NCBI GenBank assembly: GCA_019310965.1
Contig: JAFDDG010000012.1
Span: forward strand, 1-64,000
Direction of reading: 5' to 3'
DNA length: 64,000 bases
Source of the DNA: Deltaproteobacteria bacterium
GTDB lineage: Bacteria; Myxococcota_A; UBA9160; SMWR01
The notes under the pieces were generated by a model that made no database searches, was not told the origin of the DNA, and was given only the letters and a program-made list of their open reading frames with translations. Of the stretch, positions 46,056-54,491 are shown one piece after another; the first letter of the stretch is position 1, and each line of letters starts with the position of its first letter. The position numbers and the translations under genes were made by a program.

Positions 46056-46433
46056 TCAGCGGGAGCGCAGGGCCTTCACGAGTTCGTTGACGCGCTGACG
46101 GGTGTCGGCATCGAGTGGTTCGAACTCGATGCCCATCCCCGGCACGCCGGTCTCGTCCCCTTCGGTGACGTGCACGACGATGCCTCGCGCGGTGATGGGC
46201 TCTTCGCTTCCCGGCAACCGGAACTGCAGGCTGACGCTCGAGCCGAGCTCCCGCGGAGTGTCCGACTCGACGAAGAGCCCACCCTCATTGATGTTGTGAG
46301 CGAAGTCGGAAAAGAGCTCGTCGATGGTCTCGTACTCCACCCGCACGACGAGCGCTTCGCGAGTCGACTTGCGCCGCTCAGCGGCGGCCCGACTCCCGAC
46401 ATCGCTGGCGGCCTGCTGGTTCGTCTTGCCCAT
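46056..46433 (-). CDS. PilZ domain protein (Myxococcus-type paralogous family)
   Basis: A 125-residue PilZ-fold protein. RRKSTR carries the RxxxR motif of c-di-GMP binders, but the second motif is NINEGG instead of D/N-x-S-x-x-G. This looks like the TIGR02266 family, abundant in myxobacteria, where the Ser position varies. FAHNINEGGLFVESDTP, SVSLQFRLPGS and GMGIEFEPLD are the sheet segments. It could bind c-di-GMP weakly or act as a partner. It stands alone between ssb (convergent) and radC. Confidence 0.8.
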   Translation of the reverse strand: MGKTNQQAASDVGSRAAAERRKSTREALVVRVEYETIDELFSDFAHNINEGGLFVESDTPRELGSSVSLQFRLPGSEEPITARGIVVHVTEGDETGVPGMGIEFEPLDADTRQRVNELVKALRSR

Positions 46434-46564
46434 GGGCCCTCCGTAGAGCGCAGCCGCATCCCAGGCGCGAGGCCCGCGCCATCTGTACCGACCGGCCCCC
46501 GTTCTTTTCGGCGGGCCGCGGTGCGCGCTTGAAGCGGACGGCTTGCCCGCTGCCGGACCGGGCT

Positions 46565-47263
46565 CTAGGCCGGATCCCAGTCCGGTAGGTGCTCGCGCAG
46601 GCTGGTGAAGCCGCGCTCCGCCACCACCACGTGATCGATCACCGGCACGCCGAGGATGCGCCCAGCCTCGACGAGGCGCTCGGTGATCTCCACGTCCTCG
46701 CGGCTCGGGGTCGGATCGCCGCTCGGATGGTTGTGCACCAACACGACGGCGGCCGCGGGCTCCCGCAACGCCGGACGAAACACCTCGCGCGGGTGCACCA
46801 GGCTGGCGGTGAGCGTGCCCTGACTGACCAGAGCGTGGCGGATCACCCGGTGGCGGCCGTCCAGCAGCACCGCAATGAAGCGCTCCTGCGTGGCATGGCG
46901 CAACCGCGGATGAAAATGGGCGTGCACGTCACCGGGGCCGCGGATACGCGCGCCGGGCTCGAGCCGCCCGGCCGCCAGCCGCCGGCCGACCTCGACCGCC
47001 GCCAACAGCGACGCGCACTTGGCGGGGCCCATCCCCGTGGCCATCGCCAGCTCCCTGGGCGCCGCGCGGGCCAGGCCGTGCAGCCCGGCGTAGGCCGTCA
47101 GCAGCCCTGCGGCCAGAGCGACGGCGTCGCCATTCGGGCCACCCGTGCGCAGCAACAGCGCCAGCAGCTCCGCATCGCTCAGCGCTTCGGGCCCGAGCGC
47201 CACCAAACGCTCGCGGGGGCGGTCCAGCATGGAGAATACCTGGGGACCGGGAACTCCGAACAT
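46565..47263 (-). CDS. radC: RadC family protein (JAB/MPN domain)
   Basis: A 232-residue RadC protein. A HhH-like N terminus (LGPEALSDAELLALLLRTG, then ATGMGPAKCASLLAAVE) precedes the MPN+ metalloprotease-like domain, with VHNHPSGDPTPSREDVEITE carrying the HxH...D metal-ligand pattern. Its role is unsettled (DNA repair was withdrawn in E. coli). The start is ATG 47263. It lies downstream of the sigma/anti-sigma group on the same strand but 59 bp away. Confidence 0.93.
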   Translation of the reverse strand: MFGVPGPQVFSMLDRPRERLVALGPEALSDAELLALLLRTGGPNGDAVALAAGLLTAYAGLHGLARAAPRELAMATGMGPAKCASLLAAVEVGRRLAAGRLEPGARIRGPGDVHAHFHPRLRHATQERFIAVLLDGRHRVIRHALVSQGTLTASLVHPREVFRPALREPAAAVVLVHNHPSGDPTPSREDVEITERLVEAGRILGVPVIDHVVVAERGFTSLREHLPDWDPA

Positions 47264-47322
47264 AGCGCAGCGGCATCGACGCCGACTGCAGGGTGCGCCG
47301 CTTCGCCGCGCACCCGTTGGGC

Positions 47323-48552
47323 CTACTGCGCGCGACAGTCGCGCTCCGCCACGACCCCCGCCTCGACCGCCGCGGCAAATTGCACCGGCCCGAGCTCCGG
47401 CGCGACCACGCCGCGCAACGTCTCCACCCGAAATGTCTCCGGCTCGAGCTCCTCGACGAAGGCGCGCAGCAGCGCCAGATAGCCGACCACATCGCCCGCC
47501 TGACTCGTGGCCGCCGATAGCTCGAGCGGCACGTCCGTGCGGTACGTCGTGCCGTCGGCGAGACTGACGGCCCCTCCCGGTGAGAGCTCACCCAGCCGCC
47601 GCATGGCCGACTGCAGGTGCGCCCCGATCGGGCTCTGCGACACATCGAGGGCTCGCGCCAGCGCGGCGGGTGCGAGGCGCCTGCGCAGCTCGTCTTCGAA
47701 GCGCAGCGCGCAAGCGTCAACGCGGGCGGGGCGAATGCGGGCCAGCGCGTCGATGGAACGGCGCACGGCGCCTTCCGCACCGGCTTTCGGTTCGACGCGG
47801 ACGGCAAAAGTGTGGAGCCTTCGCACCGGGTCGTAGTGCTGCAGGTTTCGGATGGAGTCCGAGTCGGCGACATCGGTGAGCGCAAAGTGAATCAACAGGT
47901 CCTCACCCAGCTGCTGGGTGCGCAACGAGGAGATCAGCGGGTTTCTGACCTGAGCGAGAGATGCCAGCGCCTCCGGCGTGGCCGCCGTCTGCAACAGGAT
48001 CAGCGAGAAACCGTCCCGCGCCTCCTGATTGCGGGCGATCACCGCCTCCTTCGTCACGAAGCCGAGCCGCGCAAGATCTGCGAAGTAGAGATGCGTCGCC
48101 GCGGTGAGCGCGTTCGACAACGGCTCGAGCTCGATCAGCAGCTCCGCCACCTGCGAGCGCACCGGCACGCTCACGTCCTTCTGCTTGTAGCCATCGAGGA
48201 AGGCGCGAATCTTGACGGTATCGTGCTCGCCCGCGGAGCTCGGGCTCGGCAGCAGCAGCCGGCACGGCGCATCGCCCTGTTCGAAGGCCTTCTGGAAGCT
48301 GCGACGCACGTAGGAGAAGTCGAGACCGGCACCGGGTGGCGTGGTGCGGATCACGATCTCGTGCGGGCTGAAGTAATGTGCCGGTCCACCGCGAAACAAG
48401 CTGGCAATCGGCGCGAACAACGCCGCAGGGCTCCAGCTGGCGCGATCCCGGGGCACCAGCTCGACCGTCTCGAGTTCTTCCGCACGCGCCACATCGACGG
48501 CGGCCATGGCGAGCAGGAGCAATGCGAAAACGCGCAGAGTCGGCTGCGGCAA
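47323..48552 (-). CDS. Exported PEGA-like protein linked to an ECF sigma factor
   Basis: A 409-residue periplasmic protein of unknown function. The track ORF begins too early, inside the anti-sigma gene. TTG at 48552 yields a signal peptide (FALLLLAMAAVDVARA). Residues about 60-140 look like a PEGA/carboxypeptidase-regulatory-like beta domain (VIRTTPPGAGLDFSYVR...). The rest is helical and Arg/Ala-rich with no recognised motif (two long regions like TAATHLYFADLARLGF and LARIRPARVDACALRFED). It lies 43 bp after the anti-sigma gene on the same strand, so it may be its regulated or sensed partner. Confidence 0.5.
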   Translation of the reverse strand: MPQPTLRVFALLLLAMAAVDVARAEELETVELVPRDRASWSPAALFAPIASLFRGGPAHYFSPHEIVIRTTPPGAGLDFSYVRRSFQKAFEQGDAPCRLLLPSPSSAGEHDTVKIRAFLDGYKQKDVSVPVRSQVAELLIELEPLSNALTAATHLYFADLARLGFVTKEAVIARNQEARDGFSLILLQTAATPEALASLAQVRNPLISSLRTQQLGEDLLIHFALTDVADSDSIRNLQHYDPVRRLHTFAVRVEPKAGAEGAVRRSIDALARIRPARVDACALRFEDELRRRLAPAALARALDVSQSPIGAHLQSAMRRLGELSPGGAVSLADGTTYRTDVPLELSAATSQAGDVVGYLALLRAFVEELEPETFRVETLRGVVAPELGPVQFAAAVEAGVVAERDCRAQ

Positions 48553-48595
48553 GACCCGCGAAGGGTACCCGAAGCGACTGTATCCCCGCTGGCGG

Positions 48596-49186
48596 CTAGC
48601 GCCCGCCGAAGCCGGCCAGAGCCACCTCGCCCACACCCTCGATGTCCGAGGCAAAGGCAGCGGAGTGGGGGTGCCCAGCGCCGCGCAGAATACCGGCCAT
48701 ACCGTGGCGTCGAACTCGGCGCTGGAGACGCTCGCGCGCCAACGCGCGCATCTGCGCGGCAATCTCCACGCTCGGGTGTACCGATGCCCGCTTGGCCAGC
48801 GATTCGGCCACCGGCTGCCGCGGCACTGCAGCGACCTCGAGGGAGGGCTGTTCCAATCGCGCATCCACGAACACCGCCAGCGCCACCGCTGCGGCCGCCA
48901 CGGGCACCGCGAACCGGAGCTCGAGCCAACCGGCGAACCAGCGGCGCAGCGTGGCGGGCTCGGCCTCTCCCGCACGCACCCGCGCCATCACGAGCTCGGC
49001 GAGGGCTGGCGGCGCCTCCGGACGCGGCAGGCTGCGTAATAGCTCGACCGTAGCTCGGAGCTCGGCAAGCTCCTGTCGCAGCTCAGGGGAGACTTCGAGG
49101 GCGGCCTCGACTCCCGCCCGCTCGCTGGACGACAAATCGTCCTCGAGGTAGGCATTGAGTCGAGCGCGGGCGCGCGAGGAATTCAC
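48596..49186 (-). CDS. Anti-sigma factor, single-pass membrane
   Basis: A 196-residue protein predicted to hold the adjacent sigma factor at the membrane. The N-terminal cytoplasmic part (RLNAYLEDDLSSSERAGVEA) is the anti-sigma (zinc-finger-like/RskA) helical domain, though no Cys pair for zinc is present. A transmembrane helix (FAVPVAAAAVALAVFV, about 90-106) is followed by a periplasmic Arg-rich tail. Its start overlaps the sigma gene by 4 bp. Confidence 0.8.
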   Translation of the reverse strand: MNSSRARARLNAYLEDDLSSSERAGVEAALEVSPELRQELAELRATVELLRSLPRPEAPPALAELVMARVRAGEAEPATLRRWFAGWLELRFAVPVAAAAVALAVFVDARLEQPSLEVAAVPRQPVAESLAKRASVHPSVEIAAQMRALARERLQRRVRRHGMAGILRGAGHPHSAAFASDIEGVGEVALAGFGGR

Positions 49187-49917
49187 GAGGGCTCTCCTTT
49201 GATGGGCGCGCTGACGAGCGGTCGCAGATGCTCGCGCAGCGCATTCCGGGCACGGTGGATGCGCGACTTCACGGTGCCCTCTGGAATCTGCAGGGCCTTC
49301 GCGATGTCGCCGTAGGACTCGCCTTCGAGGTCGTAGAGCACCAGCACGGTGCGCAAATCCGGGGACAACTCGAGCAGAGCGCGCTGCACCTGGCGCTGGA
49401 CTTCGCTGCCGCCGGTGGCGTCTTCCGGATTGCGCGGAGTCGAGGGCAGGTCGATGCCCGCCTCATGACGCCTGGCCAGCGCTTGTTCCCGAGCTCGCTT
49501 CCTTCCCAGGCTGCGCCGCCGGTTCAGCGCGGCGTTCGCGACCACGCGATAGACGAAGGTCGAGAAACGCGCCTCGCGGCGAAAGCGGTGGCCATGACGG
49601 TGCAGGCTGAGGAATGCCTCCTGGGCAACGTCGGCCGCCTCCTCCCGATCGCCCAGCATGCGCATGAGCAGGCCGAAGACCCGCCGCTCGTGCCGTCGCA
49701 CCAGGCTCTCGAAAGCCGCCTCGTCGCCGGACAGCCAGGCCTCGACCAGCTCGGCATCCGGATCTTCGATTCGAGGGCGCAACCCCGCCGCGGCACGCAC
49801 GACCGAAGAAGAAACCGGACTCGCTTCGACCAACTCTGCTGACACCTTCTGCCTCGAGCGATTCGGACACCGGCCCGCGTCGTCCGGTTCGTTCGGCCGA
49901 TCCGAATTTCCCGCCAT
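49183..49917 (-). CDS. ECF RNA polymerase sigma factor, RpoE-like
   Basis: An extracytoplasmic-function sigma factor, 244 residues from the ATG at 49917, which overlaps the moaC stop (TGATG). Region 2 (EDPDAELVEAWLSGDEAAFE, then DVAQEAFLSLHRH and FSTFVYRVVANAALN) and region 4 (LSPDLRTVLVLYDLEGESY, EGTVKSRIHRARNAL) are complete. It has an unusually long, low-complexity N-terminal extension of about 55 residues before region 2. It pairs with the anti-sigma factor downstream. The signal it responds to is unknown. Confidence 0.88.
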   Translation of the reverse strand: MAGNSDRPNEPDDAGRCPNRSRQKVSAELVEASPVSSSVVRAAAGLRPRIEDPDAELVEAWLSGDEAAFESLVRRHERRVFGLLMRMLGDREEAADVAQEAFLSLHRHGHRFRREARFSTFVYRVVANAALNRRRSLGRKRAREQALARRHEAGIDLPSTPRNPEDATGGSEVQRQVQRALLELSPDLRTVLVLYDLEGESYGDIAKALQIPEGTVKSRIHRARNALREHLRPLVSAPIKGEPS

Positions 49918-50444
49918 CAGCCGCCGCCGGGCGAAGCCCCCAGGGGAACAACGGTTTCGGGCTCTCCGGCGCGCCGCCAGTCTCCGCTTCGCCCCCCACT
50001 CTTCTGTACGAGCCGCACGGCCTGCACCAGCATCGCCCGATCGACAGCCTTGCACATGTCATAGAGAGTGAGCGCTGCCGCCGAAACCGCCACCAGAGCT
50101 TCCATCTCCACACCGGTCTTCGCGTGGACCTCGGCCCGAGCTTCGATCCTCACACACGGGCCGGCTGGGTCCGGTGTGAGCTCGATGCTCACCCCATCGA
50201 GCGGCAGCGTATGGCACAAGGGGATCCACTCGTCCGTGCGCTTGGCAGCCTGAATCCCCGCCAACCGAGCGGTGGCCAGCACGTCGCCCTTGGGCAGTGT
50301 GCCCTGGGCGATGCGCTCCAGGGTCTCAGCAGCCATCTGGACTTCGCAGCGCGCCACCGCCACCCGGTGCGTCACTGCCTTCTCACCCACATTCACCATG
50401 CGGGCCCGCCCCTGCGCGTCGAGGTGCGTCAGCCGATCGCTCAT
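49917..50444 (-). CDS. moaC: Cyclic pyranopterin monophosphate synthase MoaC
   Basis: MoaC converts the MoaA product to cPMP in molybdenum-cofactor synthesis. 175 residues, with ARMVNVGEKAVTHRVAVARCEV, PLCHTLPLDGVSIEL (catalytic region) and AKTGVEMEALVAVSAAALTLYDMCKAVD. The end overlaps the sigma-factor start. The start overlaps the hydrolase by 4 bp (ATGA), so three genes are coupled. moaA, moaE and mog are not in view. Confidence 0.95.
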   Translation of the reverse strand: MSDRLTHLDAQGRARMVNVGEKAVTHRVAVARCEVQMAAETLERIAQGTLPKGDVLATARLAGIQAAKRTDEWIPLCHTLPLDGVSIELTPDPAGPCVRIEARAEVHAKTGVEMEALVAVSAAALTLYDMCKAVDRAMLVQAVRLVQKSGGRSGDWRRAGEPETVVPLGASPGGG

Positions 50445-51307
50445 CTCATGCCCTCCGAGCCCCGTTCGCTCTGGCCGAGCCAGGCGAAGAGGTCACCCAG
50501 GACGCTCTCCCATTCGGGCTCGTTGAGTATCTCATGCCGCAGCTCCGGATAGATGCGCAGCTCACTGCCCGGAGCCGTCACGGTGTCGGCGAAACGGCGG
50601 CTGCTGCTCGAAGGAATCAGGGGATCGTCGCCGCCGTGAAGCAGCAGAACCGGCAGCGCGACATCGCCGGCCGAGGCCAGCGTGCGCACGCCACCAAAAT
50701 AGATCGCAGCTGCCAACGACAGCGTCATGGTCTGGAAGACCAGCGGATCGGCGCGGTAGGCGCGACCGACCTCCGGGTCGCGGGAGAGCGCGGTATCTGC
50801 GACCGGTCGCGGCATCGAGAGCCGCGGCGCAAGGAGCCGCATCACGCGCAGACCCACGCGCGCGAGCAGCGAAGGGGGCTCCGCCACCCCCAGGGCGGCG
50901 GCGGAACTCACCAGCCCGGTGAGCTGTGGGTCGCGGGTGACGGCGTAGGCCAGGGCCACGAGGCCGCCCATGCTATGGCCGACGACGAAGAGCGGGATCC
51001 CGGCGTGCTCTCCGCGCACCCGTTCGACCAACCGTTCGAGATCGTCGACCAGGGCCTCCAGCGACGCCGCGTGGCCGCGCGCCCCATCCGAGCGACCGTG
51101 GCCCTGGTGGTCGTAGCCGTGGACGGCACAACCACGGGAGGCGAGCCAGCCGCCGACGTGCTCGTAGCGACCGCTGTGCTCGGCATAGCCGTGGACCAGC
51201 ACGATGGCGCGCTCGGGCTCCGCGGCCAGCCACGAACGGCGGAACAGCGTGCGGCCCCCGCCTCCGGCGAAGTGCGACTCGGCGCGGCGGATGAGCGGCG
51301 CTTCCAT
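50441..51307 (-). CDS. Alpha/beta hydrolase, monoacylglycerol-lipase-like
   Basis: A serine hydrolase of 288 residues, starting at ATG 51307 (MEAPLIRRAES). The nucleophile is in VVGHSMGGLVALAYA. Asp is in LLLHGGDDPLIPS and His in ELRHEILNEPEW, giving the full triad. The N-terminal oxyanion region is VLVHGYAEHSGRYEHVGGWL. This matches the monoacylglycerol lipase/lysophospholipase group. A lipid or ester substrate is likely. It is translationally coupled to moaC. Confidence 0.87.
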   Translation of the reverse strand: MEAPLIRRAESHFAGGGGRTLFRRSWLAAEPERAIVLVHGYAEHSGRYEHVGGWLASRGCAVHGYDHQGHGRSDGARGHAASLEALVDDLERLVERVRGEHAGIPLFVVGHSMGGLVALAYAVTRDPQLTGLVSSAAALGVAEPPSLLARVGLRVMRLLAPRLSMPRPVADTALSRDPEVGRAYRADPLVFQTMTLSLAAAIYFGGVRTLASAGDVALPVLLLHGGDDPLIPSSSSRRFADTVTAPGSELRIYPELRHEILNEPEWESVLGDLFAWLGQSERGSEGMR

Positions 51308-51362
51308 CCCGCGCACCCTACCCGCGGGCTCCTTGTGACGCCAGCGGTCCCCAGACGGGGCG

Positions 51363-51905
51363 TCAGGAAGCCGCAACCCGGCGACGAATCGCCGCCCGCG
51401 CCGCCCGGACCTCATCGAGGTAGGCCGCGCCACGGATGTTGTTGCCCCAGAAATAGGCCAGAATGCCCCGGTCTTCGCCGAGCCTACGGATGTTGTCCGC
51501 CAGGATGATGCAGCCGGCTTCGATATTGGTGTCGATGTTGGCGAGATTCCCGGCCAGCCCGAGGCTGCCGAGCATGTGCGGCATCACTTGCATCAGACCC
51601 ACGGCGCCCTTCTCGCTGCGCACCCAGGGCCGCCCGCTGCTCTCCTGGTAGATCACTGCCAGCACGAGACTCGTGTCGAGTGCGTACTTGCCGCTGTACT
51701 TCACCACCGCCACTGCGATGCGCTCGTCCTGGCCCGGACTGAGCTCGGGATTCAGGTGGCGCAGGTAGGCGGACACCTGCGCCTCGCTCAGACGGTCGAG
51801 CGTGACCGCTGCGGGAGCAGCAGCGGGCTCGTGCGCGCTGCGCGAGCCATCCGACATCAACAGGGTGGCGAGTGCCGCCAACCAGACGATATGAGCGCGA
51901 TGCAT
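51363..51905 (-). CDS. Lytic transglycosylase (SLT domain)
   Basis: A 180-residue exported enzyme that cleaves glycan strands of peptidoglycan. I use the ATG at 51905 with GAGG 8 nt upstream; the track starts at 51938. A signal peptide or short anchor (IVWLAALATLLMSDGSRSA) is followed by the SLT fold: VLAVIYQESSGRPWVRSEKG with the catalytic Glu, then GAVGLMQVMPHMLGSLGL, and ILAYFWGNNIRG. It is small for the family and lacks the C-terminal domain of Slt70. Confidence 0.85.
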   Translation of the reverse strand: MHRAHIVWLAALATLLMSDGSRSAHEPAAAPAAVTLDRLSEAQVSAYLRHLNPELSPGQDERIAVAVVKYSGKYALDTSLVLAVIYQESSGRPWVRSEKGAVGLMQVMPHMLGSLGLAGNLANIDTNIEAGCIILADNIRRLGEDRGILAYFWGNNIRGAAYLDEVRAARAAIRRRVAAS

Positions 51906-51989
51906 CTCGAACGACCTCGCAGGCTTCAACGAGCACACGCGCCCTCCACAACGGGTGCGCCGTCAACACACTTGTCGACGACCCCACCC

Positions 51990-52022
51990 CGGCAACTTGA
52001 CCCCGCGGGGGGCAAGTTGCCG
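51990..52022. other. Perfect 10-bp inverted repeat between divergent genes
   Basis: CGGCAACTTG (51990-51999) and CAAGTTGCCG (52013-52022) are perfectly complementary with a 13-nt GC-rich loop. It lies in the region between the lytic transglycosylase and the histidine kinase, both leaving from it. An operator or an RNA hairpin is possible. No T-tract follows on either side. Confidence 0.5.
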
Positions 52023-52097
52023 ATGACACGCGCGTGGATGACCCGCGGCTGCATACGAAGCGCATTTGTCGTCGCTGCGGACGCAACTCATCTGTGA

Positions 52098-52127
52098 TTG
52101 ACCGTCGGAAAAGGTGAGTGGTATTCT
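52098..52127 (+). promoter_or_regulatory. Possible promoter overlapping the track start of the histidine kinase
   Basis: TTGACC (52098-52103), 18 bp, then TATTCT (52122-52127). If this is the promoter, the GTG at 52114 in the track lies inside it and cannot be the translation start. Confidence 0.3.
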
Positions 52128-52257
52128 TTCGTCCTCGGGTGGGGACGAGAGCCTTGATGTTGGACCGGGGCCTGTTCCCAATGAAATCCACGCTGCCCAG
52201 GAATCCCATCGCGCCGCTGACGATTCGTGCCGGGCTTCCGGAGTACCACACAAACAC

Positions 52258-53706
52258 ATGAGCGCGCAGCTGCAAGCCAGTGACGTGCTGGCCAAGGGGA
52301 TGCCTGCGCGCCAGCTCATCGAAGAGCTGGCGGCGGCGTACCCTTTGATGCTGGTGGCGCGCACCAGCGACAAGCGCATCGAGTGGATCTCCGACGGCTG
52401 GCAGGCGGCGCTACATCACGTTCCGAATCTCGTCGGTTGCAACCTGCGAGACATCATCGCCAGAATTCCGAGGCCCGAGCAATCGTTCCCGATCGTGACG
52501 AGCCTGCGCAAGACCGGCGCAGTACGGCACGCTCCAGTCGACTTCCCGGTCGGCGCCGACGCTGCGGCGCCCTTCGAGGTGACGGCATTCCCGCTGAAGC
52601 TCTGCGCCGATGAGCCGCGCATCATCGTGATGGCGCGGCGCCGCCACGCCTTCGAGCCAGCCGCGCCGCCGACCAGCCTGATCGAATGCCACCCGGACGC
52701 AGTCATCGCGATCGATCCCCACGGCTTCATCGACTACGCCAACCGCGCGGCCACCGCGCTGCTCGCCACTTCGGTTTCGCAACTGGTCGGCAGCGCTGCC
52801 GCCGTACTCGCGTGCGATACCGAGGGCATGACGCGGCTGGTGAGCTCCCTCGACACCGACGTCCCGCGCGAGATCCGCCTGGCGGTCCGGCGCGATGGCG
52901 CCGAACCCCTGCCCGTGCTGGGGCGCATCGCTCCGCACCGGGGACCGGACGGGGAGCCGCTGGGCGCAATCCTCTCCTTGCGCAGCGCCGCGGACGAGCA
53001 GAAGGCGACCAGCGACCTCGCCCACCGCAACGAGGAACTGGAACACTGCATCAACAGTCTGGCCCACGATCTGCGCTCGCCCCTGGTCGCCCTGCTCGGA
53101 TTCTCGCGGCTTTTGCATCAGGACTACGGCGAGCAGCTCGACGACACCGGCGTGCACTTCGTGAATCGCATCGAGCAGGCCGGTCACACGATGGAGGACC
53201 TGATCCACAATCTGCTCGAGCTGTCGCGCATCGGGCAGCCTGGCGAGCACCCGACACTCATCGACCCGCGCACGGTGCTGCTCCAGCTGGCCGCCGAGTT
53301 CAAGGTGCGCCTCGACGAGGAAGGCATCCGGCTCAACCTGCCCGCATCTCCACCGCTGGTGTACTGCGACCGCACGCGCCTCTACCAGGTCTTCTGCAAC
53401 CTGATCGGCAACGCCGTCGAACACATGGGCGAGTGCGCCGAGCGGCGCATCGACGTGACGATCGAAGCAGAGCCGGGGTGGCACCACATCCGCGTGTGCG
53501 ACGCCGGTCGCGGGGTCCCCACGGAGCACCACGACCGTATCTTCGAAGCCTTCCAGAGCCTGGGCGCCCGCCGCGACGGACGCCGCGGAACGGGCATGGG
53601 CCTGGCCATCGTGCGCAAGATCGCCGAGACCCGAGGCGGGCGTGCCTGGGTGGAAAGCGACCAGAGCACCGGCGCCATGTTCCACGTCACCCTGCCGCAA
53701 CCCTAG
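52258..53706 (+). CDS. PAS-domain sensor histidine kinase, cytoplasmic
   Basis: A two-component sensor kinase. From ATG 52258 it is 482 residues; the track uses GTG 52114 (530). Two PAS-like segments (about 25-125 and 140-250) precede HisKA, with the phosphorylated His270 in NSLAHDLRSPLVALLG. The ATP-binding domain has NLIGNAVEHM (N box), VCDAGRGVPTEHHD (G1) and GTGMGLAIVRKIAE (G2). No transmembrane helix is visible, so it senses inside the cell. No response regulator is adjacent; the next gene is lgt, 38 bp later. The start is uncertain. Confidence 0.85.
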   Translation: MSAQLQASDVLAKGMPARQLIEELAAAYPLMLVARTSDKRIEWISDGWQAALHHVPNLVGCNLRDIIARIPRPEQSFPIVTSLRKTGAVRHAPVDFPVGADAAAPFEVTAFPLKLCADEPRIIVMARRRHAFEPAAPPTSLIECHPDAVIAIDPHGFIDYANRAATALLATSVSQLVGSAAAVLACDTEGMTRLVSSLDTDVPREIRLAVRRDGAEPLPVLGRIAPHRGPDGEPLGAILSLRSAADEQKATSDLAHRNEELEHCINSLAHDLRSPLVALLGFSRLLHQDYGEQLDDTGVHFVNRIEQAGHTMEDLIHNLLELSRIGQPGEHPTLIDPRTVLLQLAAEFKVRLDEEGIRLNLPASPPLVYCDRTRLYQVFCNLIGNAVEHMGECAERRIDVTIEAEPGWHHIRVCDAGRGVPTEHHDRIFEAFQSLGARRDGRRGTGMGLAIVRKIAETRGGRAWVESDQSTGAMFHVTLPQP

Positions 53707-53744
53707 GCACGGGGCCCCTCCGGGCTGCTAGCCTCCCGCCCGCC

Positions 53745-54485
53745 ATGTATCCCGAGATCTTCACCATCCCGGGCACGAGCTTCACCATCAGCAGCTTCGG
53801 TGCCATGCTCGCCCTCGCGTTCTTGACCGGTGCGAAGATCGCGGCCTACCGCATGCAAGAGGAAGGCCTCGACCCCGAGCTCGCGTGGACGCTGCTGCTC
53901 TACGTGATGCTCGGCGGCATCGGAGGCTCGAAGCTCTACTTCGCCGTCGACATGTGGCTCCGCGAGGGACAGCCGTTCTTCAGCTACCTGCTCTCCCGCG
54001 GAGGCATCACCTGGTACGGCGGACTGATCGGCGCCGTGGCACTCGGCACCTGGGGCGCCTGGCGCAATGGGCTCTCGGTGAAGGTGGCGATGGATTGCTG
54101 CGCCATCTCTTCCGCAGTCGGACAGGCCATGGGGCGCATCGGCTGCTTCCTGGTGGGCGACGACTACGGCGTGGCGACCGATGCGCCCTGGGGAATCGCC
54201 TTCCCGAACGGCCTTCCGCCGGTGGACCACCCGGTGCACCCGACCCAGCTCTACGAGGTGGCGTGGTTGCTACCGGTGGCCTTCTTCCTGTGGAAGCGGC
54301 GGGGCCGCAGCCCCTTCCTCTTCGCCGAGTACGTCGCGCTCAACGGCGCGGGGCGCCTGGTGATCGAGCACTGGCGACTCAACCCGGCCTTTCTCGGACT
54401 CACCGAGCCGCAGTGGATCGGGGTCGTGCTGATCCTCGCCGGCAGCTGCGGGTGGCTCTACTACCACGGCCGGCCCGAGGCCTGA
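53745..54485 (+). CDS. lgt: Prolipoprotein diacylglyceryl transferase Lgt (family)
   Basis: Lgt moves diacylglycerol onto the Cys of lipoprotein precursors in the inner membrane. From ATG 53745 (the track ORF overruns upstream) it is 246 residues with seven hydrophobic segments. The start MYPEIFTIPGTSFTISSFGAM and the block AMGRIGCFLVGDDYGVATD mark the family, as does HPVHPTQLYEVAW. The signature reads GRIGCF...G rather than GRxGNFxNxE, as seen in some deltaproteobacterial Lgt-like proteins, so it may be a paralogue. Confidence 0.8.
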   Translation: MYPEIFTIPGTSFTISSFGAMLALAFLTGAKIAAYRMQEEGLDPELAWTLLLYVMLGGIGGSKLYFAVDMWLREGQPFFSYLLSRGGITWYGGLIGAVALGTWGAWRNGLSVKVAMDCCAISSAVGQAMGRIGCFLVGDDYGVATDAPWGIAFPNGLPPVDHPVHPTQLYEVAWLLPVAFFLWKRRGRSPFLFAEYVALNGAGRLVIEHWRLNPAFLGLTEPQWIGVVLILAGSCGWLYYHGRPEA

Positions 54486-54491
54486 GCGAAA

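Noticed and set aside
52114-52257. GTG 52114 as the histidine kinase start.
   Set aside because: It falls inside a possible promoter; the first ATG in frame at 52258 is preferred, though not proven.
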